Origin: an uncultured Planctomycetaceae bacterium
GTDB taxonomy: Bacteria; Planctomycetota; Planctomycetia; Planctomycetales; Planctomycetaceae
Length of the DNA stretch: 51,279 bases
Direction: 5' to 3'
NCBI GenBank assembly: GCA_937916515.1
Contig: CALFSX010000222.1
Span: forward strand, 1-51,279
Below, piece by piece: positions 34,582 to 42,858 of the stretch; the stretch's first letter is position 1; the number at the start of each line of letters is the position of its first letter. The notes beneath the pieces were generated by a model. The model saw only the letters and a program-made list of their open reading frames with translations. It did no database searches and was not told the origin of the DNA. The translations under genes were made by a program, and so were the position numbers.

Positions 34582-34652
34582 GTCAAGTTTTCTGAGCGAC
34601 GTAGTCGTGTTTCCGAGCGGCAGCTCGAATGGCTGAGGCACTGCCTCATTGG
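34582..34652 (+). repeat. Family C hairpin repeat, copy 2
   Basis: GTCAAGTTTTCTGAGCGACG, then CGAC/GTCG, GAGC-GGCA-GCTC and GAGGCA-CTGCCTC hairpins, matching 19414-19485 read on the other strand. Here no tRNA-like sequence follows. Confidence 0.65.
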
Positions 34653-35046
34653 ACTCGTGGCGGAAATTTCAGCGAATTTGGCGACAAAGCCGCGCCCCAA
34701 GCGCTCAGAGCTCCACCGGAACAGTTCATTGAATCGATGTTTCACCCCGGGCACTCGCGATCGTCAGGTGCAGTTGTAGACGTAACACTATTACTGCATA
34801 GACGTTACGTGAAATTGCCCATTATCGGGCTCAGCTTCACGCCTGCAATGCACATAAACTCTAACGGTTGTAAGGATTTTTACTAAGAATCGGGTCATAC
34901 GGAACCGATAAGGATGAAGTCCGCTCGGGTTTTGTCTGTGCGAACAGGTGTTCTTTGACAACTTAATCTAAATACATGATCAGGTGCAGACACTGCATTT
35001 TGTGGGCTTTCAACCGCCTTGCAACGACAGTCTTTCATCAAGGGTC

Positions 35047-35076
35047 TTGACAGTAAGTCTATTGCGAGCATACATT
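35047..35076 (+). promoter_or_regulatory. Candidate sigma70-type promoter of the HU gene
   Basis: TTGACA (35047-35052), an 18-base spacer and TACATT (35071-35076), ending 61 bases before the preferred GTG start. The -35 is perfect; the -10 matches 4 of 6. Confidence 0.5.
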
Positions 35077-35136
35077 TGAGTCGATCCAGCGAATGCCGGA
35101 ATGAACTTAAAGCACCTTTCTCGGGAGACTTTGGTC

Positions 35137-35643
35137 GTGACCAAGAAAGAGATTGTGAAAGCAATTTCAGAAGAGCTGGGGTTAACTCAGCTTAAGACGA
35201 AAGAAATCGTGCAAAAGACGTTTGATGCCATCGTGGAAACGCTGGTCGCAGACGGTCGCATAGAACTTCGCAACTTCGGTGTATTCGAAGTGAAGAAGCG
35301 TGCGGCCAGAAAAGCACGAAATCCCCGAACGGGTGGTCAGGTAGAAGTACCGGCCAAATTCGTCGTGACTTTCAAGCCCGGCAAGGAAATGGAAGCTCGC
35401 GTTCTGCAAATGGAAGCTGAAGAACACGCCAGAGAACTGGCCGCCAAAGCGGCAGCGGCAGGACAACCTGCCAACAACGGCGTGCAACCTGGATTTGGCA
35501 GTCATTCGACGTCGAATCAGTTTGGAACTTCCAATGGAGTTCCCGGTCGTCCCGGCGGGAATTCTTCCGGTTACGGCGGCTTCAATCCAGATCCCGTTTA
35601 TCGCCCACCGGCAGGTCCGTCTCCCACGGGGCACGGCAGCTAA
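35137..35643 (+). CDS. HU/IHF-family DNA-binding protein with long low-complexity tail
   Basis: 168 aa from a GTG at 35137, chosen because HU proteins start MTKKEIV and GGGAG lies 10 bases upstream; the ATG at 35101 would add 12 residues. Residues 1-93 are a complete HU domain: '[20 protein letters not shown]', '[20 protein letters not shown]' and the DNA-inserting arm '[20 protein letters not shown]'. A charged helix follows, then about 55 residues rich in Gly, Pro, Asn and Ser ('[20 protein letters not shown]'). HU compacts and bends DNA. The acidic/Gly-rich tail is an extension not seen in ordinary HU (about 90 aa) and may mediate protein contacts. Confidence 0.88.
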   Translation: MTKKEIVKAISEELGLTQLKTKEIVQKTFDAIVETLVADGRIELRNFGVFEVKKRAARKARNPRTGGQVEVPAKFVVTFKPGKEMEARVLQMEAEEHARELAAKAAAAGQPANNGVQPGFGSHSTSNQFGTSNGVPGRPGGNSSGYGGFNPDPVYRPPAGPSPTGHGS

Positions 35644-35879
35644 GCAATCAACGACGGTTGGTGGAAACGGGTGACTGCGTTAGCAGCCAGTTCAGCAAGA
35701 AGAATGACTTCTGCGTCAGATCATGTTTTTAGGTTAAGTACATCGAGTGCGTCTTATTGGGGCATGTGCCTCAGGATCGCCAACACAACCGGAAACTGAT
35801 TGATTCAGAAGCGACCGCAGCTTTGACAGGTTTAGTAAGACCTTGTGACTGCGAGTCGGGTCCATGGAAGGACATCACG

Positions 35880-36104
35880 ATGAAACTGCGAAAACGCATG
35901 CTTACCTGTCTGCTGCTGGCCTGCACGTCTGTAAACATTGGATGTGCGTTGCCGATCTGGCATCCGTCGCCGGATATTCGCGCTCGACAGTTGATTTACT
36001 CGTCGGAAAGCATGCGACACATTCCTGAAATCTGGGAACGCGTTTGGGGTCTGGAACTACCCGACCTGGCGACTCCGTACCGAGTTCACGGCGGCGTTAT
36101 CTAA
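35880..36104 (+). CDS. Small exported lipoprotein (74 aa), probably planctomycete-specific
   Basis: The start at 35880 follows GGAAGGA by 6 bases and gives MKLRKRMLTCLLLACTSVNI followed by the lipobox-like NIGC. The mature part 'RVWGLELPDLATPYRVHGGV' resembles a short family of planctomycete proteins ending in 'HGGV(I/M)' that I recall as common but uncharacterised; treat that as memory, not a search result. The stop TAA (36102-36104) is part of repeat A copy 5. A terminator lies at 36274-36306. Confidence 0.75.
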   Translation: MKLRKRMLTCLLLACTSVNIGCALPIWHPSPDIRARQLIYSSESMRHIPEIWERVWGLELPDLATPYRVHGGVI

Positions 36105-36193
36105 CAAGGGCTTCGCCCTTGACCCGGTGGCGTGGATCGCGGCAAGACGTGGAACGTTCGAACCGCCGAGCCGGTCCGTGGTCGCTGCTTCTG
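36101..36193 (+). repeat. Family A repeat, copy 5 (3' part missing; contains a stop codon)
   Basis: Starts CTAACAAGGGCTTCGCCC with TAA as the stop of the small lipoprotein gene. It aligns with the other copies to 'CGGTCCGTGGTCGCTGCTTC' and lacks the GAGTAAGACTCTAA end. Confidence 0.85.
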
Positions 36194-36273
36194 CATGCAC
36201 ACACGATTTCTGGTTAGCCGCCAGTGTCGATGGCTGCACGCGCCAATTCAAAACATGGCTTCAGGCCATTAAA

Positions 36274-36306
36274 GACCGCTCGCGTTTTTCGCGACGCGGT
36301 CCTTTT
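36274..36306 (+). terminator. Terminator-like hairpin after the small lipoprotein gene
   Basis: Arms gaccgctcgcg and cgcgacgcggtc (one bulged C) with a T-rich loop, followed by CTTTTG. The T run is short, so efficiency is uncertain. Confidence 0.65.
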
Positions 36307-36352
36307 GCGTTTCTTGTGAATTCTGCAACCGCAAAATGCAAGGCAGAGGTGA

Positions 36353-37021
36353 ATGGTGAGCGACGCACAATTCCAGCCACTGTCTGGATACCCTGCATGG
36401 TCTGAAGAAGTCATGTTGCAGCGTGCTGATGAGAATCTTTCGCACTCGCAATTGCGGCGAACCGTTCGCGACTTCAGTAAGGCACCTGTCGCTGACAGCA
36501 TTGTGGAAGCGTGTCTGAAAACCGCCATGACGGCTCCCAGTGGAGCCAATCAGCAGCCGTGGACGTTTGTGTGGGTGAAGTCTACGGATGTTCGCCAGAA
36601 GATTCGCGGCGCGGCAGAAGCTGAAGAACGCGAATTTTATTCCGGTCGAGCGTCCACTGAATGGTTGGACGCGTTGGCTCAGTTTGGAACCGACGATCAC
36701 AAGCCGTTTCTGGAAGACGCTCCCGTAATGATCGCCGTATTTGCAGAAGCCTGGAAGAACAACGGTGGCAGAAAGGCGAAAAACTATTACGTCAGTGAAT
36801 CGGTTGGCATCGCGACCGGCTTTCTGATTGCCGCCTTACATCACGCCGGCCTGGCAACATTAACGCACACTCCCAGCCCCATGAAGTTTCTAAGCGATAT
36901 TCTGCAGCGTCCGGATAACGAACGAGCGTACCTGCTGCTGATCGCCGGACACCCAGCAACCGATTGCCAGGTGCCCGTTATCACCAAACGCAGCTATGAA
37001 GACGTTGTGATTGTGCGATAG
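36353..37021 (+). CDS. Nitroreductase-family flavoprotein
   Basis: 222 aa. 'RRTVRDFSKAPV' (FMN phosphate-binding Arg residues), 'MTAPSGANQQPWTFVWVKS' and 'ESVGIATGFLIAALHHAGL' are the conserved blocks of the nitroreductase fold, in the branch that includes iodotyrosine-deiodinase-like enzymes. It binds FMN and reduces nitro groups, quinones or halogenated phenols using NAD(P)H. It stands alone between a terminator and a convergent gene. The true substrate is unknown. Confidence 0.88.
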   Translation: MVSDAQFQPLSGYPAWSEEVMLQRADENLSHSQLRRTVRDFSKAPVADSIVEACLKTAMTAPSGANQQPWTFVWVKSTDVRQKIRGAAEAEEREFYSGRASTEWLDALAQFGTDDHKPFLEDAPVMIAVFAEAWKNNGGRKAKNYYVSESVGIATGFLIAALHHAGLATLTHTPSPMKFLSDILQRPDNERAYLLLIAGHPATDCQVPVITKRSYEDVVIVR

Positions 37022-37087
37022 TTGCGCAACGCATGCACGGTGGTTGGCAGCAGCGGCACGCCACTCTACTCCCTAGAGACTTTTTGC

Positions 37088-38335
37088 TTAAGCGGATGCG
37101 TCCTTGCCCATTGCTTCAGATTGCATCTCTTTGCCTTCCATGGAGTCCCCTTCCATGGAGTCCCCTTCAATTGGGGCTCCCTCCATAACTTCTCCCTCCA
37201 TCGCGTCCCCTTCCGGCTCCGCTATTTCTTCTTCGGTTGCGGGTGCTGGTAGTGTGTCTTCGCCCAATACCTGAACTTCGTATTCTCCAGGAAACAGAGC
37301 CGCTCCGCCGAAACTTCGGCCTTGCAACTTGAACGACTTTGTGTCTTCCGGTAACGCAAAGTACATGGTGCCGTTGGCGTCTTCGTGAACGCACACAGAC
37401 TTACGTGGTGCGGCGATGGCTTCCACCGCATAGCCAAATGCTTTGACGTGAGCATTCAAGCCGAAGCCGTCGCGATAACGTTCTGCATCAAACACCACTG
37501 TTTCTCCAGACGCTTTTCGCAGCTTGTCGTTGCATAATTCTTTGCCGGCTTCGATGGTGTGCTGCAGGCGGCTGGAATTCAGCGAGACTTTGTTTTGACG
37601 GATCCAGTCAGACAACGTCAGGTCATTCGATGGATTCACGGCAAACCACATAAAGCCGTCACCGATGGAAACATCGACCACCAGGTTGGTTCCATCGCTG
37701 TTGATGCGACACGTCATTTGACTGCTGACGAAGGATTCCGTTTCGGTTTCAAACGCGGCCTGAACGGCTGCCTGCTGATCGCCCGTAAAGCCCAGATCTG
37801 CCAAGGGAAATGAAGCCGTGGGGATTTGCATCCTGATCGCTCTGGATGCTCGCAAAGTTCCTTTCAATTCCGGTTGCTGCACGTTCATGATTATTGCAAC
37901 GACGCCGAAGAACATCAGAAAGCAAACCACCGGAATGCCAATCGAATACAGCCGCTGCGATTTGCTGCGTTTGGTTTTCTTTTTCAAACGCTTCGACATC
38001 GACGTTGTGTTGGTGGCCGGCGCGGCGAAGACGGGAAGCCCCGTTTCAGGTACGGGCGAGATCGGAAGTTCCGGCACTGCGGGAACGGGAACGGGAACGG
38101 CAGCGGGAATGGCCTGAGCGCCAGCCTGGTTGGTCGGGGTTGGCTGACTGGCAGGCACGTTTGTGGTGGGAGCTTCCAATTCCGGACTGTTCGCGGCTTC
38201 CGTATGTGCAGGCGGAACAATGTTGGGCACCAGCAGTTTTTTTTGGCATTTGGGGCAGCTGCCCTTCTTTCCAGAATAGGCGTCGGGCACCCGAATTGCT
38301 GCAGCGCAGTAAGGACAGTTGAACTCAATGGCCAT
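37088..38335 (-). CDS. Zinc-ribbon, single-pass membrane protein with Gly-Asp-Ser-Met-Glu tail
   Basis: 415 aa from the ATG at 38335, chosen because the protein then begins MAIEFNCPYC; the frame is open a further 62 codons. Residues 7-40 are a zinc ribbon with CPYC and CPKC, of the kind often found at the start of planctomycete membrane proteins. A Pro/Ala-rich linker and a basic patch (KRLKKKTKRSKSQR) precede one membrane helix ('IGIPVVCFLMFFGVVAIIMN', about 142-162). The rest is extracytoplasmic and not recognised. The C-terminus has a degenerate repeat: five or so units of 'EG(D/E)xME'. The DNA contains a 15-base direct duplication around 37137-37165. Function is unknown. Confidence 0.75.
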   Translation of the reverse strand: MAIEFNCPYCAAAIRVPDAYSGKKGSCPKCQKKLLVPNIVPPAHTEAANSPELEAPTTNVPASQPTPTNQAGAQAIPAAVPVPVPAVPELPISPVPETGLPVFAAPATNTTSMSKRLKKKTKRSKSQRLYSIGIPVVCFLMFFGVVAIIMNVQQPELKGTLRASRAIRMQIPTASFPLADLGFTGDQQAAVQAAFETETESFVSSQMTCRINSDGTNLVVDVSIGDGFMWFAVNPSNDLTLSDWIRQNKVSLNSSRLQHTIEAGKELCNDKLRKASGETVVFDAERYRDGFGLNAHVKAFGYAVEAIAAPRKSVCVHEDANGTMYFALPEDTKSFKLQGRSFGGAALFPGEYEVQVLGEDTLPAPATEEEIAEPEGDAMEGEVMEGAPIEGDSMEGDSMEGKEMQSEAMGKDASA

Positions 38336-38558
38336 TGGGGATTCCGTAAAAAGCTGGTTGCGGTCGTCGGCAATTTTGCACGAATAATCGAATCTCACAA
38401 CCCGTTCGAGGCGTCCGGTGTTGAGAAACAGCAACGGTTCCTGATTCTGACTGGCAGAAACGGTCCAAATCCCGCTAACATCCGCGGCAAACCCACGATA
38501 TGCCTGCCTTTGTCGGACCACTCAGGTTCGGCACAAGACTTCGGACCGAGTAGATTCA

Positions 38559-39419
38559 ATGCGACTTCCTGAAATTTTTTCGTCTTCCAAATTTGCTGTC
38601 TCCATCGAAATTTTTCCTCCCAAAACGGAAGAAGGCGACGACGCGTTGCGCAGCCATATGCAGGCTTTGGCAACTCATAATCCGGCCTTTATGTCGTGCA
38701 CCTACGGAGCCGGCGGGTCAACTCGCGATCGCACCATCACGTGGTGTCAGGAAATTCAGAACGACTTCAAACGTCCGGCCATGGCGCATTTTACGTGTGT
38801 CGGTTCCACCAAAGAAGAACTGAACCAGTGGCTGGACCAGGCGTCTGCGGCTGGTATTCAGAACATTATGGCTTTGCGAGGCGATCCGCCTAAAGGCCAG
38901 GAAACGTTTACCGCTGTCGATGGCGGTTTGCAGTACGCTAACGAACTGGTGGAACTGATTCGCAACCATTCGTCGTCGTTTGGCATTGGAATAGCTGGCT
39001 ATCCGGAAAAGCATCTGGAAGCGTCCAGCATGGAAGCCGATTTGCAGAACCTGAAACGCAAGGTGGACGCCGGTGGCGATGCCATTTTCACTCAGCTGTT
39101 CTTCGTAAACGACCACTTCTTCCGCTTCCGCGACCAGTGCGACAAGCTGGGAATTACGATTCCAATTGTGCCCGGTATCATGCCGATCACCGATTTCGCT
39201 CGCATTCAGCGAATTACCGCGATGTGCGGAACCGATTTTCCAGCAGACCTGTCCGCCAAACTGGAAGCCGTCAAAGACGACGCGGATGCTCAATTTGCAG
39301 TCGGCGTCGAATTCGCCATAGAACAATGCCGTCAACTTCGCGACGCCGGAGTTCCTGGAATTCACTTCTATGCGTTGAACAAGTCGCAGGCTTGCCAGAA
39401 GATTCTGGAATCGCTGTAG
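38559..39419 (+). CDS. metF: Methylenetetrahydrofolate reductase
   Basis: 286 aa, matching MetF length. '[15 protein letters not shown]' holds the catalytic Glu, '[14 protein letters not shown]', '[12 protein letters not shown]' and '[18 protein letters not shown]' are diagnostic TIM-barrel blocks. It reduces methylene-THF to methyl-THF with NAD(P)H and FAD for methionine synthesis. It is divergent from the zinc-ribbon gene and 159 bases ahead of the rRNA methyltransferase gene; the three may not be functionally linked. Confidence 0.95.
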   Translation: MRLPEIFSSSKFAVSIEIFPPKTEEGDDALRSHMQALATHNPAFMSCTYGAGGSTRDRTITWCQEIQNDFKRPAMAHFTCVGSTKEELNQWLDQASAAGIQNIMALRGDPPKGQETFTAVDGGLQYANELVELIRNHSSSFGIGIAGYPEKHLEASSMEADLQNLKRKVDAGGDAIFTQLFFVNDHFFRFRDQCDKLGITIPIVPGIMPITDFARIQRITAMCGTDFPADLSAKLEAVKDDADAQFAVGVEFAIEQCRQLRDAGVPGIHFYALNKSQACQKILESL

Positions 39420-39578
39420 AACCGCGTCAGTGTGTCGCTTTGATTTCGTCGCTCCGCGTTTTTCACACAGCCAACAGGCGACCCTGGACGAAAGCCCGAT
39501 GCTGTCACCTGCGTCGCTTGGCGACTTATTCAAGACGTCGCAACGTATCTTCTTTTTCAACCTGTTTAACTGAATTCG

Positions 39579-40340
39579 ATGATTGAACTGCGAAACCCAC
39601 ACAGTGCGTTGGCGACTTTAAGCGTTCGCCCGAAAGCTGTTCGATCGATTCGAATCAGCCAGCAGAATTCCGGCAGCCCGTGGGACGATGTGGCCGCGTT
39701 GGCTCACAAACGCGGCATTCCGGTCATGGTCGGCAAAGCGGACGTGCCCAAGCAGGGACGCAAGCGAGAAACCGAACGCGTGGGAGCCGGCTCAGCACAA
39801 ATTGAACCGCCTTCGCCGGTGCCCATCGCCAACCTGTGGAAGCCCGCTCAAAGCCAAAACGGTTATGGTATCTGGCTGGCGTTGGATCATGTTCAGGACC
39901 CGCAGAATCTGGGAGCTATCTTTCGGCTGGCAGGCTTCTTTGACGTAAAAGGCATCATCCTGACGAAAGACAAAAGTGCTCCTGTTAACGGCACTGTGTG
40001 CGACGTCGCGACAGGCGGAGTCGAATATGTTCCGTTTTCTATTGTTCCGAATCTTGCTCAGGCAATGCAGCAGGCTCAAAAGTCGGACCTGTGGGTGCTG
40101 GGCACGTGCGAACGGTCGAAAGACAATATCCGCGACGTCAAGCTGGATAGAAACTGGCTGCTGGTGATGGGCAACGAAGGCGATGGGTTAAGACGGCTGA
40201 CAAAAGAAACGTGCGACAGTCTGGTATCGATGCCGTCGCTTGGCAAAGTTCCATCGTTGAATGTCGCATCGGCCACAGCGGCGTGTCTGACAACTTTGTG
40301 CGGCAATATGTCGACAGGTAATTCACCAGGTGAGGAATAG
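39579..40340 (+). CDS. SpoU/TrmH-family RNA 2'-O-methyltransferase (RlmB-like)
   Basis: 253 aa. An N-terminal substrate-binding domain (about 1-85) is followed by the SPOUT knot: motif 1 'ALDHVQDPQNLGAIFRLAGF', motif 2 'LLVMGNEGDGLRRL' and motif 3 'VPSLNVASATAACL', with the SAM-binding trefoil knot at the C-terminus. RlmB methylates G2251 of 23S rRNA; other members act on tRNA or other rRNA sites, so the exact target is not certain. Its stop is followed directly by a 120-base inverted repeat arm. Confidence 0.9.
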   Translation: MIELRNPHSALATLSVRPKAVRSIRISQQNSGSPWDDVAALAHKRGIPVMVGKADVPKQGRKRETERVGAGSAQIEPPSPVPIANLWKPAQSQNGYGIWLALDHVQDPQNLGAIFRLAGFFDVKGIILTKDKSAPVNGTVCDVATGGVEYVPFSIVPNLAQAMQQAQKSDLWVLGTCERSKDNIRDVKLDRNWLLVMGNEGDGLRRLTKETCDSLVSMPSLGKVPSLNVASATAACLTTLCGNMSTGNSPGEE

Positions 40341-40460
40341 TCCTGAAACAACCTCCGTAGGGCCGGTTCCCACCGGCCGACACCGTGAACAGTGGCCGGT
40401 TGGAACCGGCCCTACATTGGACGCAGATCGGCAAGTTAATTCCAGACAGTTCTTTAGTAC
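40341..40460. repeat. 120-bp inverted repeat, left arm (carries family B pair)
   Basis: It matches the reverse complement of 41967-42086 with about five differences in 120 positions. It includes the facing REP pair at 40355-40415 and the flanking TTGGACGCAGATCGGCAAGT and TTCCAGACAGTTC. Because identity extends beyond the REP units, the whole 120 bases were copied together. Confidence 0.85.
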
Positions 40461-40572
40461 AGTCGTTAATGCGATTGCCTGAATCATGTCGCTTGAATCG
40501 TGTTGTTTGAAACTGCAACATAGCTTGACAGCTTCCGGGTTAAATGAAGCGTCAGTATTTTTGTTGACCACA

Positions 40573-40643
40573 TCAGCCGCCGGGCGTTAGTCCCGGTTAG
40601 TGCAGATCACGAAAGAAAACCGGGGCTAACGTCCGGCGGCTGA
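40573..40643. repeat. REP-like facing pair, family of GCCGxxGGGCGTTAGTCCC
   Basis: cagccgccgggcgttagtcc and its reverse complement (ggggctaacgtccggcggct) face each other across about 28 bases. Single units occur at 28179-28205 and 41929-41953. Confidence 0.75.
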
Positions 40644-40701
40644 TTGAGACATGGCGCTGTACAACCAAGAAAATCTCTGCAAACTGGAATAGTCGTTTCC
40701 G

Positions 40702-40932
40702 ATGATCAAACCCCACCAGTGCCCCGTGTGTGACAAGACCTTTTCCGCTTCAGAACCGGAAGGTGCCGCTCAGTTTCCGTTTTGCAGCAGCCGCTGTCGG
40801 CAGATCGACCTGTTTCGCTGGACGGAAGGCCGCTACGCGATTGTGGAAGACATCGATCCCATGGTCGCTCAATTCCTGAAAGAAGACCCGGACATCACAG
40901 TTCAGGGCGAAGGCATTGAAGAAAACGAGTAG
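40702..40932 (+). CDS. yacG: DNA gyrase inhibitor / zinc protein YacG
   Basis: 76 aa. The four zinc ligands are Cys7 and Cys10 in 'QCPVCDKTF' and Cys28 and Cys32 in 'FCSSRCRQIDLFRWTEG', the YacG signature. YacG binds GyrB and inhibits DNA gyrase in E. coli. In this genome it lies between an inverted repeat pair and is not near coaE, which is its common neighbour elsewhere. Confidence 0.93.
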   Translation: MIKPHQCPVCDKTFSASEPEGAAQFPFCSSRCRQIDLFRWTEGRYAIVEDIDPMVAQFLKEDPDITVQGEGIEENE

Positions 40933-40947
40933 TGCAAATGTCGGCAC

Positions 40948-40973
40948 GCGGCCGGTGGGAACCGGCCCTACGT
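40948..40973 (-). repeat. REP-like unit, family B, single
   Basis: ggccggtgggaaccggccct, one unit, 15 bases after the yacG stop. Its partner is missing. Confidence 0.7.
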
Positions 40974-41034
40974 GCTCTACTTCTTCTCATCAAGCCAAAG
41001 CCGATCATCAGCGCCAAGCACGACCGGTGAACTG

Positions 41035-41826
41035 TTAATACGCGGCAAGGCCTTTCACGATGTGTTCAAACGCCTGTGGGGCCATCCGGTTGAAGTAGTC
41101 CCACGAATGTCCGCCGCCGGTGGTGTTCAGGTCTCGTTCGTGCAGAATGCCGGATGATGACAGCTTCATGCCAAGTCGCACGCAGCCGTCCAGCCAATCG
41201 GTATCAGCCGGGTCGCAGCAAAACCACTGATGCCGGGGCCATGCAAGTGGGTGCAGGTTCAGCACAACCGTGGCCTGGCGAGCGTCTTCCACGTTGTCAA
41301 ACATTTGATCCAGTGGCAGGCCCTGGCCGTACAATTGGTGAAAGTCGACGGCGGGAGAAATCGCTGCGACAACCGGAAACTGTGCCGCATAGCGAAAGCT
41401 TAACTGCAGAGCTCCCTGGCCGCCCATGCTGATGCCCAGCAGTGCGATTTTGGGTGGTTCGATGTTCCAGCGTTCTTCGATAAAGGGCAGCAGCTGGTCG
41501 ACAATCCAATCCTGAGGACTGATGTCTGGCGAAAAGTCGTCGCAAATGCGATCCATCCACCACGATTGGCCTCCGTCGGGGCAGATCGCCACCAGATTGT
41601 GCTTCTGGAATAGTTCCGTAAATACAGCGTTGTCGTTCAGCATGACTTTGCCGTGGCCATGCATGAACAACACGGCGGATGTGGGTGGTTCAGCAGAACT
41701 GGGCTGAAACACTTGAACGCTGCGGCCGTCAACCGTTTCGGAACGCCATTCGGCTTTCGGCAGCGGTTCGGCCTTGTCTTTGGAAGGTTCGGGGGATGAA
41801 AACCACTTACCCAGTTTACCAATCAC
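41035..41826 (-). CDS. Alpha/beta-hydrolase (esterase family)
   Basis: 263 aa with no signal peptide. The nucleophile elbow 'LLGISMGGQGALQL' places Ser133; the catalytic His is in 'TGGGHSWDYFNRM'; 'FMHGHGK' is the oxyanion-hole loop. The pattern resembles the esterase D / carbohydrate esterase-like group. The substrate is unknown. It is convergent with yacG, and both lie inside the inverted repeat pair. Confidence 0.85.
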   Translation of the reverse strand: MIGKLGKWFSSPEPSKDKAEPLPKAEWRSETVDGRSVQVFQPSSAEPPTSAVLFMHGHGKVMLNDNAVFTELFQKHNLVAICPDGGQSWWMDRICDDFSPDISPQDWIVDQLLPFIEERWNIEPPKIALLGISMGGQGALQLSFRYAAQFPVVAAISPAVDFHQLYGQGLPLDQMFDNVEDARQATVVLNLHPLAWPRHQWFCCDPADTDWLDGCVRLGMKLSSSGILHERDLNTTGGGHSWDYFNRMAPQAFEHIVKGLAAY

Positions 41827-41928
41827 AATGAAAGCTGTTCTACAGCGAGAATCGCTGGTTTGTTAAGTTTGTTAAGGATGCGTTACTGTTGATTTCCGAG
41901 GGCTTGCTGCACAGCGCCCAGTCTCAAT

Positions 41929-41953
41929 GAGCCGCAGGGCGTTAGCCCCGGTT
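41929..41953 (+). repeat. REP-like GCCGCAGGGCGTTAGCCCC motif, single unit
   Basis: gagccgcagggcgttagccc, the same as 28179-28205. Confidence 0.65.
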
Positions 41954-41966
41954 TTTCGGTGATCCG

Positions 41967-42086
41967 CACTAAGGAACTGTCTGGAATTAACTTGCCGATC
42001 TGCGTCCAATGTAGGGCCGGTTCCTACCGGCCACTGTTGGCGGTGTCGGCCGGTGGGAACCGGCCCTACGGAGGTTGTTTCAGGAC
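41967..42086. repeat. 120-bp inverted repeat, right arm (carries family B pair)
   Basis: The reverse complement of 40341-40460 with about five differences. The gap between arms is about 1.5 kb. Confidence 0.85.
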
Positions 42087-42239
42087 GGTTCGTAACCTGG
42101 CGAAGTTTCACCAGTCGATACAGGCGGACTTTGGTGGAATCTGAATACTGAAGTGGTTTGGAATTGCGTGTAAATGCTGAAATAATCTCGGCTTCAGAAG
42201 CATCCTGTTAAGTGGTGGTCTTTAGTTTCGGAGCTCGTC

Positions 42240-42794
42240 TTGGCCCATGATGATGAAATTCGCAGCCTTGTCGAGCAGGCTTGTGTTGATTTTGAACGGG
42301 AATTGCGAGCGTTTTTGCTGGGCGTGCTGAAAGACGGCCATCTGGCGGATGATGCTTACCAAAAGACGGTTGTTAAGGCGATTGAAGCGTGCTCGGCCGT
42401 CAATCAGGACACAATCAAAGGTTGGCTGTTTAAAATTGCCTTAAACGAAGCTCGCGAGATGAAGCGGGTTTCCAAACGGCAAAGTCGATTGAATCAAGCT
42501 GTTTCGGAATCGGCGAACAGTTTCAGTTGGTTGCAGTCAAGCGAATCAGTCGCTCAGCCGTTGCTGGCGGCGACAAAGATAGAAGAGAAAGCGATTATTG
42601 AGGCGGCTTTGCAAAGGCTGGATGAAAATTATCGCGACGTTGTTTTACGACGAATTCAAAAAGGGCAGACGTTTGCCGAAATCGCCGCAGATTTGAATCG
42701 ACCGCTGGGCACAATTTTAACGTGGATGCGGCGAGCGTTGCTGGAACTGAAAGAAATGGATGAACTGCGGCGTTTGTCGGATTTTGACAAATGA
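42240..42794 (+). CDS. ECF-like RNA polymerase sigma factor
   Basis: 184 aa from a TTG at 42240, chosen because GGAG lies 6 bases before it and no in-frame ATG is near. Region 2 is visible in 'LLGVLKDGHLADDAYQKTVV' and 'IKGWLFKIALNEAREMKR'; region 4 helix-turn-helix in 'LDENYRDVVLRRIQKGQTFA' and 'EIAADLNRPLGTILTWMRRA'. Such factors direct RNA polymerase to stress or envelope promoters. The next gene, 64 bases on, has the layout of an anti-sigma factor, which suggests a regulatory pair. The targets may include the DUF1549/DUF1501 genes downstream, but this is inference. Confidence 0.9.
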   Translation: MAHDDEIRSLVEQACVDFERELRAFLLGVLKDGHLADDAYQKTVVKAIEACSAVNQDTIKGWLFKIALNEAREMKRVSKRQSRLNQAVSESANSFSWLQSSESVAQPLLAATKIEEKAIIEAALQRLDENYRDVVLRRIQKGQTFAEIAADLNRPLGTILTWMRRALLELKEMDELRRLSDFDK

Positions 42795-42858
42795 AGCAGG
42801 TCAATCAGAATCGCTGGCAAATCAGAATCGCAGTCAATTAAGAGTCTCAGACGTGAAC

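Larger units (their letters stand above)
34383..35136. other. Intergenic region with repeats A and C and the HU promoter
   Basis: It contains repeat A copy 4 (34414-34552), repeat C copy 2 (34582-34652) and a promoter candidate at 35047-35076. No gene is supported between them. Confidence 0.55.

Noticed and set aside
34039-34779. Plus-strand open frame of 246 codons
   Set aside because: It crosses two dispersed repeats and is antisense to a small lipoprotein with a good lipobox.
38718-39602. Minus-strand open frame of 294 codons
   Set aside because: Antisense to metF, which matches its family over the full length.
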